A program made the position numbers and the translations under genes. Shown piece by piece: positions 9,241-18,447 of a stretch of DNA of 64,000 bases. The notes under the pieces are model-generated. The model worked only from the letters and a program-made list of their open reading frames with translations, did not search any database and was not told the origin of the DNA. The DNA is from Pseudoteredinibacter isoporae_A (GTDB lineage: Bacteria > Pseudomonadota > Gammaproteobacteria > Pseudomonadales > Cellvibrionaceae). The stretch covers positions 186,001 through 250,000 of the forward strand of contig NZ_BAABWJ010000004.1 of the NCBI RefSeq assembly GCF_040372805.1. The letters are read 5' to 3'. Numbering within the stretch: position 1 is the stretch's first letter; every line of letters starts with the position of its first letter.

Positions 9241-9267
9241 CGGCAGCTCTGGGGTCCAGAGCTGCCG
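9241..9267. terminator. Strong hairpin downstream of glcB
   Basis: A 12-base perfect inverted repeat (CGGCAGCTCTGG at 9241-9252 and CCAGAGCTGCCG at 9256-9267) lies just after the glcB stop. No U-run follows on either strand, so it is either a Rho-dependent 3' end stabiliser or a weak terminator. Confidence 0.5.
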
Positions 9268-9290
9268 TCAGAGTTTAAAGCGATGCGAGC

Positions 9291-11477
9291 CTAAGCCTGG
9301 TATTTGGCTTTGGCCTTTTTACGGTAAGCGTGCAGTAATGGCTCAGTGTAACCGCTTGGTTGAGTCTTACCTTCAAAAACCAGGGCACAGGCCGCCTCGA
9401 AGGCCACGCTATCGTCAAAGTTTGGTGCCATAGGACGATACTCAGCATCATTGGCGTTCTGCTCATCGACCACCTTAGCCATGCGTTGCAGAGTCTCCGT
9501 CACCTGCTCCTTGCTGCACACGTCATGTTCCAACCAATTACAGATGTGCTGGCTTGAAATACGGAGTGTGGCACGATCTTCCATCAAACCCACATTGTGG
9601 ATATCCGGCACCTTGGAACATCCCACGCCCTGATCGATCCAACGCACAACATAACCCAGAATGCCTTGTGCATTATTGTCCAGCTCGGACTGAACCTCTT
9701 CAGCACTCAAGGTGCTGGCGTCTGCCATTACAGGTACAGTGAGAATGTCATCCAGGCTGGCGCGCTGACGCTGCTTCAATTCATCCTGCAGAGAAATAAC
9801 ATTCACCTGATGGTAATGGGTGCTGTGCAAAGTCGCGCCATTTGGCGACGGAACCCAGGCCGTATTAGCGCCGGATTTGGGATGCCCGATTTTCTGCTCC
9901 AACATTGCTGCCATTTCGTCTGGCATTGCCCACATGCCTTTCCCGATTTGGGCCTTACCTTGTAAGCCACAGGCCAGACCATTGTCGACATTCCAGTCTT
10001 CATAGGCGTTGATCCACGGCTGCTGTTTCATTTTTGCCTTTGGAATCATGGCACCGGCCAGCATGCTGGTATGGATCTCGTCACCCGTGCGATCCAGGAA
10101 GCCGGTATTAATGAAGACCACACGCTCTGAGGCCGCACGGATACACTCTTTCAAGTTAACGGTAGTGCGACGCTCTTCGTCCATAATCCCCGCTTTCAAG
10201 GTGTTACGCGGCAGGCCCAAGGCATCTTCCACACGGGAGAACAATTCACAGGCAAAGGCCACCTCTTCCGGGCCATGCATTTTGGGCTTCACGATATAAA
10301 CCGAACCTGTGCGGGAGTTACCGCGCGCTTCTCGATCGTTCACATCACGCTGTAAATCGTGCATAGCGGCCAGAGAGGTCACCATCGCATCCATAATGCC
10401 TTCCGGCACTTCATTCCCGTCCTTGTCCAAAATCGCATCATTGGTCATCAGATGGCCAACGTTACGCACAAACAAAAGGCTACGGCCAGGCAGACGCAAC
10501 TCGCTTCCGTCCGGGCGAGTATAGAAGCGATCGGCATTCAGTCGACGCGTCATCATCTGGCCGCCCTTCTCAAAGCTGTCCTCAAGGTTACCCTTCATCA
10601 GGCCCAACCAATTGGCGTACACCTCAACTTTATCTTCGGCATCAACCGCAGCAACGGAATCTTCACAGTCCATAATGGTGGTAACCGCCGCTTCAACCAG
10701 CAAATCTTTCACATTGGCGGGGTCATCTTTGCCAACATTGTGGCTAGAATCAATTTGAATTTCGACATGTAAGCCATTGTTTTTCAAGAGAATAGCACTT
10801 GGGTGCAATGCATCACCTTGATAGCCCTGAAACTTCTCTGCTTGGGCCAAGCCGGTCACACTGCCATCGCTGAGTTTCACCTGAAGCTCACCGTTTTCAA
10901 CGCTGTAAGCCGCGGATTCCTGATGGCTTCCAGAATGCAAAGGCGCCACCTGGTCCAAGTGCTTACGAGCAAATTCAATAACCTTTGCCCCACGAATCGG
11001 ATTGTAGCCACGGCCTTTTTCCGCACCACCGCTCTCACTGATCGCGTCTGTGCCGTAGAGAGCATCGTACAAACTGCCCCAGCGGGCGTTGGAAGCATTC
11101 AGGGCGAAACGGGCGTTCTTAACCGGCACCACCAACTGAGGGCCCGCCTGTTCGGCAATCTCAGTATCAACATTCTCAGTGCTTACAGCAAAATCACCGC
11201 CCTCGGGAAGCAGATAAGCGATATCCAGCAAAAACTGTTTATAGCTGGCAAAGTCGCCTTTCGGGTTTTCTTGATGCCAGGCATCGATTTTGCTTTGGAA
11301 ATCTTCACGCTTGGCCAATAAAGCTTTGTTCTTCGGGGCCAGATCCGTGATGATGGCCTCAAAAGCCTGCCAGAAATCTTGGGTGTTCACGCCGGTACCT
11401 GGAGCAATTTGCTCCTCGATCAAGCGATACAGTGCCGCATCAATTTGCAAGCCACCTTGCTGGATTCTTTCGCTCAC
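9291..11477 (-). CDS. glcB: Malate synthase G, 728 aa
   Basis: The enzyme condenses glyoxylate with acetyl-CoA to malate in the glyoxylate bypass, allowing growth on acetate, fatty acids or glycolate. It is the long monomeric G form. Visible blocks include [12 protein letters not shown] (residues that bind magnesium and substrate), [51 protein letters not shown] and [20 protein letters not shown]. The GTG at 11477 is chosen because GGAGG lies 8 bases upstream and the product then starts [13 protein letters not shown], matching the E. coli N-terminus; the upstream GTG at 11516 would add 13 unconserved residues. No isocitrate lyase gene is in the window. A monocistronic unit. Confidence 0.96.
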   Translation of the reverse strand: MSERIQQGGLQIDAALYRLIEEQIAPGTGVNTQDFWQAFEAIITDLAPKNKALLAKREDFQSKIDAWHQENPKGDFASYKQFLLDIAYLLPEGGDFAVSTENVDTEIAEQAGPQLVVPVKNARFALNASNARWGSLYDALYGTDAISESGGAEKGRGYNPIRGAKVIEFARKHLDQVAPLHSGSHQESAAYSVENGELQVKLSDGSVTGLAQAEKFQGYQGDALHPSAILLKNNGLHVEIQIDSSHNVGKDDPANVKDLLVEAAVTTIMDCEDSVAAVDAEDKVEVYANWLGLMKGNLEDSFEKGGQMMTRRLNADRFYTRPDGSELRLPGRSLLFVRNVGHLMTNDAILDKDGNEVPEGIMDAMVTSLAAMHDLQRDVNDREARGNSRTGSVYIVKPKMHGPEEVAFACELFSRVEDALGLPRNTLKAGIMDEERRTTVNLKECIRAASERVVFINTGFLDRTGDEIHTSMLAGAMIPKAKMKQQPWINAYEDWNVDNGLACGLQGKAQIGKGMWAMPDEMAAMLEQKIGHPKSGANTAWVPSPNGATLHSTHYHQVNVISLQDELKQRQRASLDDILTVPVMADASTLSAEEVQSELDNNAQGILGYVVRWIDQGVGCSKVPDIHNVGLMEDRATLRISSQHICNWLEHDVCSKEQVTETLQRMAKVVDEQNANDAEYRPMAPNFDDSVAFEAACALVFEGKTQPSGYTEPLLHAYRKKAKAKYQA

Positions 11478-11584
11478 GGGTATTGCCTCCACAGTCTTAA
11501 TATAGGTATCACACACAAATTCTATGGAAGCTAGCTTTATTTGGCGAATTTATAGGTTTTATATTGGGTATTTTTTAAAGGAAT

Positions 11585-11607
11585 ACTGGGCACCGAAAGT
11601 GCCCAGT
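11585..11607 (-). terminator. Hairpin downstream of the histidine kinase gene
   Basis: ACTGGGCAC (11585-11593) and GTGCCCAGT (11599-11607) form a perfect 9-base stem around CGAAA. On the minus strand it is followed by ATTCCTTTAAAAAAT, a weak U-tract. It lies about 40 bases past the kinase stop. Confidence 0.5.
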
Positions 11608-11649
11608 TATACAGAACAACACCGTTCTGAGCTGAAAGTCATTGAGGCC

Positions 11650-13185
11650 TTATGCCGCCTGCTCTTTCGGCAGGGCGAACTCAAAGCGGGTGCCCTGGTT
11701 GATCTTGGATTTCACCTGAATATTGGCTTCGTGGATATCCATAATGCGCTTCACGATGGCCAAGCCCAGCCCTGTCGAGCTAACGTCCTCGCGACTGCGA
11801 TCTGGATTCGCGTAGAAGCGGTCGAAGATATACGGCAAGTCTTCCTCACTGATCCCTCTTCCAGTGTCACCAACCGTCACCTTGATCTTCTGGGGACTGT
11901 TCGGATCTGCAACGATCCCCAGCTGGATTAAACCGCCTTCAGGCGTATAGGCAATCGCATTCCGTAAGAGGTTTTCGAAAACACGCTGCATCAAACTGAT
12001 GTCTGCGAACACCAAAGCATTATTCTGCTCATTGTGAATATCGAGCTTGATTTGCTTCGCTTCCAGCTCTAGACGAAACTCCTGTGCGGTATCGAACACC
12101 AACTCTGCCAAAGAGAAACGTTCGAAGTTTGGACGCGTATGATTGGATTCCAGCTTGGACAATTCGAACAGATCCCCAATCAGCTGTCCCAGACGGCGGG
12201 AGCTTTTCATCGCCGTATTCAAATATTCCAGGCGCTCGGCTTCATTCAAGGTGCCGTTTTTAATCAACAGGGTTTCAAGGTACCCCTGAATGGTCGCCAA
12301 TGGCGTGCGCAAATCATGAGAAACATTGGAAATCAGTTCGCGGCGAGTCGCGTCCGCCTCTCTCAACAATTCGAATTGCTGTTTGATCTGACCTGACATC
12401 GACCCAAAGGTCAGCTGCAACAGCTCAATTTCGTCCTTTGCGACCGCCTGCTGAATCGGGTCTGTAGCGACCTGAGGCAGTTCATGACGAGCAAAGTTAT
12501 GCATCTTATGACTCAGAGCACTTAAACGACGTACCAGCAGCCGGAAAACCAACAGACCTGTCAATACCGCCACCAAGGTGATCAAAGCAATCGCCGTAAA
12601 CACCATGGTTCGGCTGTAGCTGTCTTTTAGGCCATCGCCGATATTATCGTAGGCCTGCCCGCCGAGAATCACATACAGATACCCCTGCAGCTGCCCATCG
12701 TTTTCAATGGCCGCAGCAGAAAACACTTTTTCAACATCAGGCTGTCGGGGATCTTGCCCACGTAGCGGAAACTCTTCCGTTCCATTGATAAAGGCCTGAA
12801 TGGGTTCGATGGGCACCTGCTTGAGCAAAACCGAGTCCGGCGGCAAGTCGTGGCCAATAATATGTCCGTGCACATCCAATAAATACACTTCGACGACCGG
12901 ATTAACCACCATCGCTACGTGGGCCACTTGTTTAATGGCCTCCGTGCTCGGCGTGTTAGACTCGTCCTGTATCAATTGATACTCGCCATTCACGTATTTC
13001 GCGATATCAAAATTAAGCTTTTGGGTCAGCTCGTCGTAGTAAACTCGCATCCAGGCCTGACTGGCAACAAATACGCCAATACCCAAAGTCGCCACGATCA
13101 GCACCAGCGCCAGAGATAACTTGGCGCTCAGCGTACTGAAGATGCTTGAACGCATCAGTTTTACGGATTGTTCTTCTTGATTCAT
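11650..13185 (-). CDS. Sensor histidine kinase with HAMP domain, 511 aa
   Basis: This is the inner-membrane sensor of a two-component pair. Two membrane helices (about 22-43 and 193-217) bracket a periplasmic sensor domain of about 150 residues; HAMP follows (about 217-270), then HisKA with NVSHDLRTPLA (phospho-accepting His near 290) and HATPase_c with N box LLRNAIAYTPEGG (near 409), G1 DTGRG (near 440) and G2 STGLGLA (near 474). The ATG at 13185 is preferred: a longer frame to 13263 would overlap the regulator gene and lacks a signal or helix. It lies 34 bases after the response regulator and is surely co-transcribed. The periplasmic domain resembles no domain I can name, so the stimulus is unknown. 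Confidence 0.93.
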   Translation of the reverse strand: MNQEEQSVKLMRSSIFSTLSAKLSLALVLIVATLGIGVFVASQAWMRVYYDELTQKLNFDIAKYVNGEYQLIQDESNTPSTEAIKQVAHVAMVVNPVVEVYLLDVHGHIIGHDLPPDSVLLKQVPIEPIQAFINGTEEFPLRGQDPRQPDVEKVFSAAAIENDGQLQGYLYVILGGQAYDNIGDGLKDSYSRTMVFTAIALITLVAVLTGLLVFRLLVRRLSALSHKMHNFARHELPQVATDPIQQAVAKDEIELLQLTFGSMSGQIKQQFELLREADATRRELISNVSHDLRTPLATIQGYLETLLIKNGTLNEAERLEYLNTAMKSSRRLGQLIGDLFELSKLESNHTRPNFERFSLAELVFDTAQEFRLELEAKQIKLDIHNEQNNALVFADISLMQRVFENLLRNAIAYTPEGGLIQLGIVADPNSPQKIKVTVGDTGRGISEEDLPYIFDRFYANPDRSREDVSSTGLGLAIVKRIMDIHEANIQVKSKINQGTRFEFALPKEQAA

Positions 13186-13219
13186 AAACTCTACAGTCTT
13201 TTTAACAGGTCGTGGCTGA

Positions 13220-13936
13220 TCAGGATGCCTGTAAGGCTTGTGCTTCCAGTTTGTAACCCACACCCCATACCGTCACGATAATCTCGGGATTGTTCGGATC
13301 CTTTTCAATTTTGGCGCGCAGGCGGTTAATGTGTGAATTAACCGTGTGCTCATACCCATCGTGGCCATAACCCCAAACACTGTCCAGCAACTCTGAACGG
13401 CGGAATACACGACCAGGCTGTGCAGCAAAATGGCGCAGCAGATCAAACTCTCGAGCAGTGAGGTCCACCAGCTCTTCCCCCAGACGAACCTGATGCAATT
13501 CGTCATTAATGGTCAGACGGCCAAGATCGATACTCTCAGTCACTTGCTGCTCTTTGGGCTCTAAGGCCTCGACACGGCGAAATACTGCCTTGATACGAGC
13601 GATCAGTTCCATAACGCTGAATGGCTTAGTGATGTAATCATCCGCACCGATATCCAAGCCCAGGACACGGTCCAACTCACTTGAACGCGAGGTCAGCAGC
13701 AGAATGGGAACAAAGGCCTCGTTCCAGCGCACGGCACGGCAGATTTCCAGACCGGAAGGTCCTGGCAACTGGATATCCAAAATCATCAAATCCCAGTCCA
13801 TCGCACAGGCCATACGCATGCCTTCATGCCCATCAACGGCATGGGTCACTTCCGCTCCCAAATCGCCCAGATGCAAACGCACCAAATCCGCGATATCCTG
13901 TTGATCTTCAACAATGAGAATCTTTTTGTTTTCCAT
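13220..13936 (-). CDS. OmpR/PhoB family response regulator, 238 aa
   Basis: This DNA-binding regulator is phosphorylated by the kinase encoded next to it. The receiver domain covers about 1-120: acidic pocket E10/D11, phospho-acceptor D54 in LMILDIQLPG, Thr in LLLTSR, and K104 in ITKPFS. The winged-helix domain covers about 135-232, with VDLTAREFDLLRHFA, GRVFRRSELLDSVWG, HINRLRAKIE and VWGVGYKL. Order is regulator first, kinase second. The start at 13936 has AAGGT about 10 bases upstream. Regulated genes are unknown; the adjacent glcB and thiamine operons are not obviously linked. Confidence 0.95.
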   Translation of the reverse strand: MENKKILIVEDQQDIADLVRLHLGDLGAEVTHAVDGHEGMRMACAMDWDLMILDIQLPGPSGLEICRAVRWNEAFVPILLLTSRSSELDRVLGLDIGADDYITKPFSVMELIARIKAVFRRVEALEPKEQQVTESIDLGRLTINDELHQVRLGEELVDLTAREFDLLRHFAAQPGRVFRRSELLDSVWGYGHDGYEHTVNSHINRLRAKIEKDPNNPEIIVTVWGVGYKLEAQALQAS

Positions 13937-14214
13937 CGATCACTACCTTTTCTTCCAATTCAGCCTCAATTGCTTACTTCTTACCCACGTAAGCGGTGCC
14001 CATGATACATTCCCAGCACAGCCGAAGCTGTGTTTACCCCTGGTTCAGAGCAGTTTAGGACCACTGCATCTCGTATGGCGGTCATGATACAAAGCAACTA
14101 TCACAGAGTTCTCACAACTTTGGGCTGAAACTGTCATTTTGTCCAGTGAATGAACGCGGGAGAGAGGCGCCTGGCCCAGATTCGTTATCGTCGAACCTGA
14201 TTACGGTTTCCAGC

Positions 14215-15129
14215 TCAGAAATCTATCCTGGCCGACACGTTTCGGGCTTCCAGCATCAGAGCCGAATGGTATTGAGAACTGTGCTTCCCTGTACCGTAGT
14301 GAAGCATCGACCAATAGTATGATTGCAGAGCCAATAGAAAACGCGCTACCGGCAGCTCGTTGAGCAGACATTGGAAATGTTCTTGTTGATCTTGCTCCGG
14401 TATCGCCTGTGCACGCAGGTAACGGGAATAAAAACGTTGCAGCTGTTGAGCATCCCAAGCGTAGCTCTGGGCCAGGCTGGCGATATCCAAAATAGCGGGA
14501 GTATAGGCGGTGTATTCCCAATCGAGAAAAAATACCCTGCCCTCATGAAACAAAATGTTATCCCGATGAAGATCACTGTGACAAAGACACGATGGCTCTG
14601 TCATTTCCAACCACCGTTTCTCAGCGACTTCAAAAGCAACATCCATATCGGGATTCAAATCACAATCAGCACGCAAAGTGTCATTCAAACGCTTTCGGTA
14701 ACCCGAAATATGTTCAAGAATGCAGCGAGTGTTTACCTCAAAAGGTAATGCGTCAGGTGGTGTAGCGTGCAACCTTGCAAGTTGCTCTGCCAGGGAATCA
14801 ATAAAAACAGGAGTGTGATGATCTGCATCCGCAAAATACTCACTGAGCATAATGCCTTTGGATCTATCGGCCCATAACAGCGTTGGAGACAAACCTTTCT
14901 CGGCCGCCCACACGTAGAGCATCTGTTCCTGGGAACGGTTCACACCCAAACTCCGTGCATCCGCTTTTGCAAGACGCAGAACCAAACTGGGTTTTCCCTG
15001 AATAGACAATAAATAATTGTCATTGCTTTCGCTGGGCAATGCAGATAACTGATAGTCGCCATCACACCAGGGCTCAGGCAACAACGCCAACAGCGCTTGA
15101 CGCTCAGTCAATGACGGCGCCCGACTCAT
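14215..15129 (-). CDS. Thiamine-kinase-like phosphotransferase of the APH/choline kinase fold, 304 aa
   Basis: The protein has the aminoglycoside-phosphotransferase/choline-kinase fold: a nucleotide-binding lobe, catalytic loop CHSDLHRDN (H184, D186, N191) and metal-binding LDWEY (D203). Its ATG directly abuts the stop of the PnuC-type permease (TGAATG), so the two are translationally coupled. It is the last gene of an operon that starts with a TPP riboswitch. By context I infer that it phosphorylates incoming thiamine (as ThiK does), trapping it in the cytoplasm. Fold and context are clear; the substrate is inferred. An aminoglycoside-resistance role is unlikely given the neighbours. Confidence 0.8.
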   Translation of the reverse strand: MSRAPSLTERQALLALLPEPWCDGDYQLSALPSESNDNYLLSIQGKPSLVLRLAKADARSLGVNRSQEQMLYVWAAEKGLSPTLLWADRSKGIMLSEYFADADHHTPVFIDSLAEQLARLHATPPDALPFEVNTRCILEHISGYRKRLNDTLRADCDLNPDMDVAFEVAEKRWLEMTEPSCLCHSDLHRDNILFHEGRVFFLDWEYTAYTPAILDIASLAQSYAWDAQQLQRFYSRYLRAQAIPEQDQQEHFQCLLNELPVARFLLALQSYYWSMLHYGTGKHSSQYHSALMLEARNVSARIDF

Positions 15130-15759
15130 TCAGGCTGCCTGTCGTTCGGCTGACGGGTGAAGCTCTTGCATTTGTTTTCGCCAATGCCAAAAACCAAACA
15201 CCACCATAATTTCGTAAAGTACAAACAACGCCGCTGTAAACATCAAACCGCGATCCAGATAGAGATAAATAGAAATGCCATCAATCACAAACCAGTAAAT
15301 CCAGTTTTCCAACACTTTGCGCGCCACCATATAAGTGGTAACAACGGCAGCCCAAGTCGTGAAAGAATCCAGAAATGGCATAGCGGCCTGGCTGAACTGT
15401 TGCAATAACACACCACTTAGCAAGCTCAGTAGAAGAATCAATGCAATCGCCAACGCGTGTTGGCGCCAGGTCCAACAATGAATCACCAAGGCTACCGCTT
15501 CGCCTTTGGGCTTGCGCCACTGATACCAACCGAACACTGCCATCATCAGATAGTAAATTTGTAAGGCCGACTCCATCAGCAAGCTGACCTTCCAAAATAT
15601 CACCGTATAAATGGCAGTGCTGACAAAGGCGAAATACCAACAGCTGATCTTTTCCAGCATTGCAAGCGCCAGATAAACCAGAGCACATACAACCGCAAGC
15701 AGCTCCCATGCAGCCATCCCCTGTACTTGCGACCACAGGGTATTAATCCATTCAGGCAT
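15130..15759 (-). CDS. pnuT: PnuC-family vitamin permease, probably thiamine-specific (PnuT type), 209 aa
   Basis: PnuC proteins are seven-helix inner-membrane facilitators for vitamins such as nicotinamide riboside; PnuT members carry thiamine. Hydrophobic segments fill residues about 15-190. Typical features are the aromatic-rich YFAFVSTAIYTVIFWK, LMMAVFGWYQWRKPKG, and NWIYWFVIDGISIYLYLDRGL, which carries conserved Trp, Asn and Asp. The ATG at 15759 is preferred to the TTG at 15777 because it gives a conventional short N-terminus. It lies between the YkoF-like thiamine-binding protein and the kinase in a TPP-riboswitch operon. The sequence alone cannot separate thiamine from other vitamins; the operon makes thiamine by far the likeliest. 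Confidence 0.87.
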   Translation of the reverse strand: MPEWINTLWSQVQGMAAWELLAVVCALVYLALAMLEKISCWYFAFVSTAIYTVIFWKVSLLMESALQIYYLMMAVFGWYQWRKPKGEAVALVIHCWTWRQHALAIALILLLSLLSGVLLQQFSQAAMPFLDSFTTWAAVVTTYMVARKVLENWIYWFVIDGISIYLYLDRGLMFTAALFVLYEIMVVFGFWHWRKQMQELHPSAERQAA

Positions 15760-15793
15760 AAAGCATTCCGCTCTCAATAATTACCGATAAGCA

Positions 15794-16069
15794 TTATCCA
15801 CCGAAAGGGCTTTTGTCCCAAGGGTCGTTCACGTCGCGGCCGATAAACTTGGCCACAAACACCAGCTGCCCATACGCCTCAAAAGAACGTTTCATTTCTG
15901 CTTGAACCGCTGCCATTACCTCATCAAAATCACCCGTCAACAATGTAGCCGTGTGGCCGGTTTCTACTGTGACGCCGTCATGACTTTCAAAGCCGGCAAT
16001 AACCTCTTTAATCGGTGGAATATAGTGATCTTTCAGAGGGTATAGACTGATATCTACTGTGAGTTTCAT
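15794..16069 (-). CDS. Thiamine-binding YkoF/MTH1187-like protein, 91 aa
   Basis: This small ferredoxin-fold protein matches the YkoF-related family, whose members bind thiamine or hydroxymethylpyrimidine. Visible features are MKLTVDISLYPLKDHYIPPIKEVI at the N-terminus (seen as residues 1-20 and following), a Gly-His-Thr loop in VETGHTATLLTGDFDEV, and the closing VFVAKFIGRD. AGGAGAG lies 5 bases before the ATG at 16069, and the longer frame to 16099 would run into the terminator hairpin. It is the second gene of the thiamine operon. There is no signal peptide, so it would act in the cytoplasm, perhaps as a thiamine buffer between permease and kinase. The binding role comes from family and operon. 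Confidence 0.82.
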   Translation of the reverse strand: MKLTVDISLYPLKDHYIPPIKEVIAGFESHDGVTVETGHTATLLTGDFDEVMAAVQAEMKRSFEAYGQLVFVAKFIGRDVNDPWDKSPFGG

Positions 16070-16088
16070 AAGCCTCTCCTTTTGAAAA

Positions 16089-16112
16089 AAAGCCTGCAAA
16101 TTCGCAGGCTTT
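16089..16112 (-). terminator. Intercistronic terminator or attenuator after the thiamine receptor gene
   Basis: On the minus strand AAAGCCTGC, a six-base loop and GCAGGCTTT run straight into a T-tract ending near 16085. It lies between the receptor stop and the ribosome-binding site of the next gene. It would let most transcripts stop after the receptor, lowering the output of the three inner genes. Confidence 0.75.
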
Positions 16113-16133
16113 GTATAGCCATCTCATCACGTT

Positions 16134-18191
16134 TTAAAAGCGATATTCACCGCTGACGCCAATCTGTCTCGGCGCGGCAAACTGGAAGTACTCCGCACCT
16201 GCGTAACCGTTACGTGGATCATTACCAAAACTGAAACCACGAGTGCGTATATCTTCATCTCCCAGGTTCTTGCCCCAGAGGCTCACTTCCCAGTCAAACT
16301 GGCGATACCCCAACTTGGCATTAAACAACACAAAAGATTCAGACTGGGCATCGTGACTGTCCGAAAAATAGAATTCATCCTTCGCCTGAACATCGGCGCT
16401 GGTGAACCAGCCCTGCCCCAGATCAAGAGTAAATCCAAGCGCCGCCTGATACGTTGGTGCATGGGCCACTTCACCGCCATTGCGGGTTAAAGAAGTATCG
16501 TTCAGCTCAGTTTCCAGCAAACCAATATTGGCAAACGCATCCAATGATTCACTCAATTTCCATTGACTGCTCAACTCCAGGCCGTAACTTTCGCCATCGG
16601 CGGAGTTGTCAATAAAATCGACAAACTCGGTACTGCCATTCGGGCGCGGTACCGCGTTGGAGCTTTTGATCTGCACATCTTCGCGATCCTGATAAAAGAA
16701 CGCCAACTGCACACTGCTCACCTCACTCGCAAACTTATAGCCCAATTCATAGTTCCACAGAACTTCGGTATCAAAGCTTCGGAATTGAGCCGGCAAACTG
16801 CCATCGGTATTGAAGCCACCGGATTTATAACCACGTGAGATCAATGCGTAAGTGCTGCCATTGTCGCTATGATGGTAACTCAATGAGACCTTTCCACCCC
16901 ATAAGTCCTCATCGGAATGGGCGCTCACCTGATTGCTGTCATCATAACGATTACGGTGTTTTTCAAAACGAGCCCCGACACTCAGGTATAAATCATCACT
17001 GAGATCGCTGTCTAGCTGGCCATAAATAGCCTGACGCTCCGTGGAAAAGTCACTAAGAAAATCACTGCTCAAATACGTATATTGACGACGCAGGCTTTCA
17101 TCCTGATCAAAAGCATAAAAACCGATCAACCAGTCACTACTGCCATTGAACATACGGCCTTGATCGGAGGACATCAAGCGAATATCCGCGGTATTGGTAT
17201 CGCGCTCGCGCAGGTAATTATCGGTGGACGAATAGCCGTCCGGGTGAATACCCACAAAGGTCCAGTCTTCGTCGTAACCATATTCCAGATCAGAATCGGC
17301 CACACTGATACTGCCATCTAAAATCATTGTCTCGGAGAACTGCCAATTCAACTGCGCGGAAACCGCTTTTGTTTCCTGACGATCATGACCCGGCTCGTCA
17401 GACAAGGTGTTGCGGCTGTTATCAAGAGTGAAATGATCATAACCATTATCGACATCCACGTAGAGGGCGGTCAGATCCAAGCGCAGCTCATCACTTGGCT
17501 CGATACGCAATTTTGCACGCACCGTCTTTTCATCGATATCAGCAGTATCATCGCGCCCCAGATGACGGTTTTCCATATAACCATCACTTTCTTCGTCTTG
17601 AGTCGCAATTCGATAACTCACCGTATCACTGATCGGGCCAGACATAACCGCAGCCAACTGTCGTGTATTAAATTCAGCAACACTGGCCTTCAGTCGGCCG
17701 GTGAATTCATCACTGGGCTCCTGGCTCTTGATGTTGATTAAACCCGCCAGAGCATTCGCACCATACAAGGTCCCCTGCGGACCGCGTAAAACTTCTACCT
17801 GCTGGGTATCCAACAAAGTAGCCGCTCCCGCGATGCCACTCATATCAATGCCATCAACCAACACTCCCACAGAAGGGTTGACCGGTTCAACAAATTGGGA
17901 GCGCTCACCAATACCACGAATTTGGAAAAAACGGCCGCGTGAAGCGCCAGATGAATAATTCACATTAGGAATGGCATTCAGTAACGCTTCAATGTGACGA
18001 GCTTCCTGCAACTCAATCTGGTCGTGAGCAATCACATCCACACTGGCGGCCAGTTCGGTAAGTTTGCTGTCACGAAAATCGGCCGTAACCAGCACTTCCT
18101 CAATGCTCTTCTCAGCAAAAAGCAACGGTGAGTTTGCACACAGGCAAGCGAACGCGAGGGGTTTCAAAAAAGGTTGGGCACTTTGGGCCAT
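16134..18191 (-). CDS. TonB-dependent outer-membrane receptor, probably for thiamine, 685 aa
   Basis: The ATG at 18191 follows GGAG by 8 bases and gives a signal peptide (MAQSAQPFLKPLAFACLC, ending LFA) and a TonB-box-like IEEVLVTA. The plug covers about 45-160, with SRGRFFQIRGIGERSQFV, VGVLVDGIDMSG, LDTQQVEVLRGPQGTLYG and AGLINIKS. The 22-strand barrel follows, ending in Phe (GVSGEYRF), as needed for BAM insertion. It is the first gene behind a TPP riboswitch, like the known thiamine-regulated receptors (Omr1 type) of gammaproteobacteria. Active uptake across the outer membrane would be driven by TonB-ExbBD encoded elsewhere. Substrate is inferred from the riboswitch and the downstream genes. 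Confidence 0.9.
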   Translation of the reverse strand: MAQSAQPFLKPLAFACLCANSPLLFAEKSIEEVLVTADFRDSKLTELAASVDVIAHDQIELQEARHIEALLNAIPNVNYSSGASRGRFFQIRGIGERSQFVEPVNPSVGVLVDGIDMSGIAGAATLLDTQQVEVLRGPQGTLYGANALAGLINIKSQEPSDEFTGRLKASVAEFNTRQLAAVMSGPISDTVSYRIATQDEESDGYMENRHLGRDDTADIDEKTVRAKLRIEPSDELRLDLTALYVDVDNGYDHFTLDNSRNTLSDEPGHDRQETKAVSAQLNWQFSETMILDGSISVADSDLEYGYDEDWTFVGIHPDGYSSTDNYLRERDTNTADIRLMSSDQGRMFNGSSDWLIGFYAFDQDESLRRQYTYLSSDFLSDFSTERQAIYGQLDSDLSDDLYLSVGARFEKHRNRYDDSNQVSAHSDEDLWGGKVSLSYHHSDNGSTYALISRGYKSGGFNTDGSLPAQFRSFDTEVLWNYELGYKFASEVSSVQLAFFYQDREDVQIKSSNAVPRPNGSTEFVDFIDNSADGESYGLELSSQWKLSESLDAFANIGLLETELNDTSLTRNGGEVAHAPTYQAALGFTLDLGQGWFTSADVQAKDEFYFSDSHDAQSESFVLFNAKLGYRQFDWEVSLWGKNLGDEDIRTRGFSFGNDPRNGYAGAEYFQFAAPRQIGVSGEYRF

Positions 18192-18196
18192 GTCAA

Positions 18197-18232
18197 GTCT
18201 CCAATACCGACACATCGGTGTAAAAGGGAGAC
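18197..18232 (-). promoter_or_regulatory. Probable Shine-Dalgarno sequestering hairpin (riboswitch expression platform)
   Basis: In the mRNA, GGTCTCC (from 18233 down) can pair with GGAGAC (18202-18197), which contains the receptor's ribosome-binding site. Between them an inner hairpin, ACCGA/TCGGT around a four-base loop (18206-18219), stacks within the same structure. This suggests that TPP binding hides the ribosome-binding site, that is, translational control. Confidence 0.6.
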
Positions 18233-18287
18233 CCGGTTTGCTGCGGGGTAATACGATGGTTAAAAACTGACAGGCGCCAGTATGGCC

Positions 18288-18404
18288 TTCCTATTCCTAC
18301 GCCGGCATTGTCCGGATCAGGTTCAAAGGGTTTGTCCAGTTCGCAAACAGGCAATGCTGCGAGAGACATCTCAGGCTCTTAGTTCAGAGCCACCCCTTAG
18401 GATG
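18288..18404 (-). ncRNA. TPP riboswitch (thi-box)
   Basis: The minus strand carries the conserved TPP aptamer: AAGGGGTG near 18398-18391, CTGAGA at 18374-18369, and CCTTTGAACCTGATCCGG at 18329-18312, followed by AATGCCGGCGTAGG. These are the signature blocks that bind the pyrimidine (CTGAGA) and the pyrophosphate of TPP. The aptamer lies about 100 bases upstream of the receptor start and would switch the four-gene thiamine salvage operon off when TPP is plentiful. The conserved blocks are complete, so the call is firm. Confidence 0.97.
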
Positions 18405-18418
18405 CGTAAAGCGGGAGC

Positions 18419-18447
18419 ATTTTAGAGAATTTCAGGCGAAAAGTCAC
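18419..18447 (-). promoter_or_regulatory. Probable promoter of the thiamine operon
   Basis: On the minus strand GTGACT (18447-18442) and TAAAAT (18424-18419) are 17 bases apart. Transcription would start near 18412, just before the riboswitch. The -35 box lies inside the hairpin at 18434-18465. Confidence 0.55.

Noticed and set aside
10309..11321. Several plus-strand frames opposite glcB
   Set aside because: Shadows of malate synthase, which shows its complete catalytic motifs on the other strand.
14017..14032. CACAGC/GCTGTG hairpin upstream of the response regulator
   Set aside because: Short stem without a U-tract and no known regulator site; not enough to call a feature.
14130..14157. 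Possible Pho box before the two-component genes (CTGTCATTTTGTCC)
   Set aside because: Only one half resembles the PhoB consensus; the second repeat is missing.
14215..15129. Aminoglycoside resistance gene
   Set aside because: The APH fold is shared by thiamine and choline kinases; the TPP-riboswitch operon favours a thiamine role.
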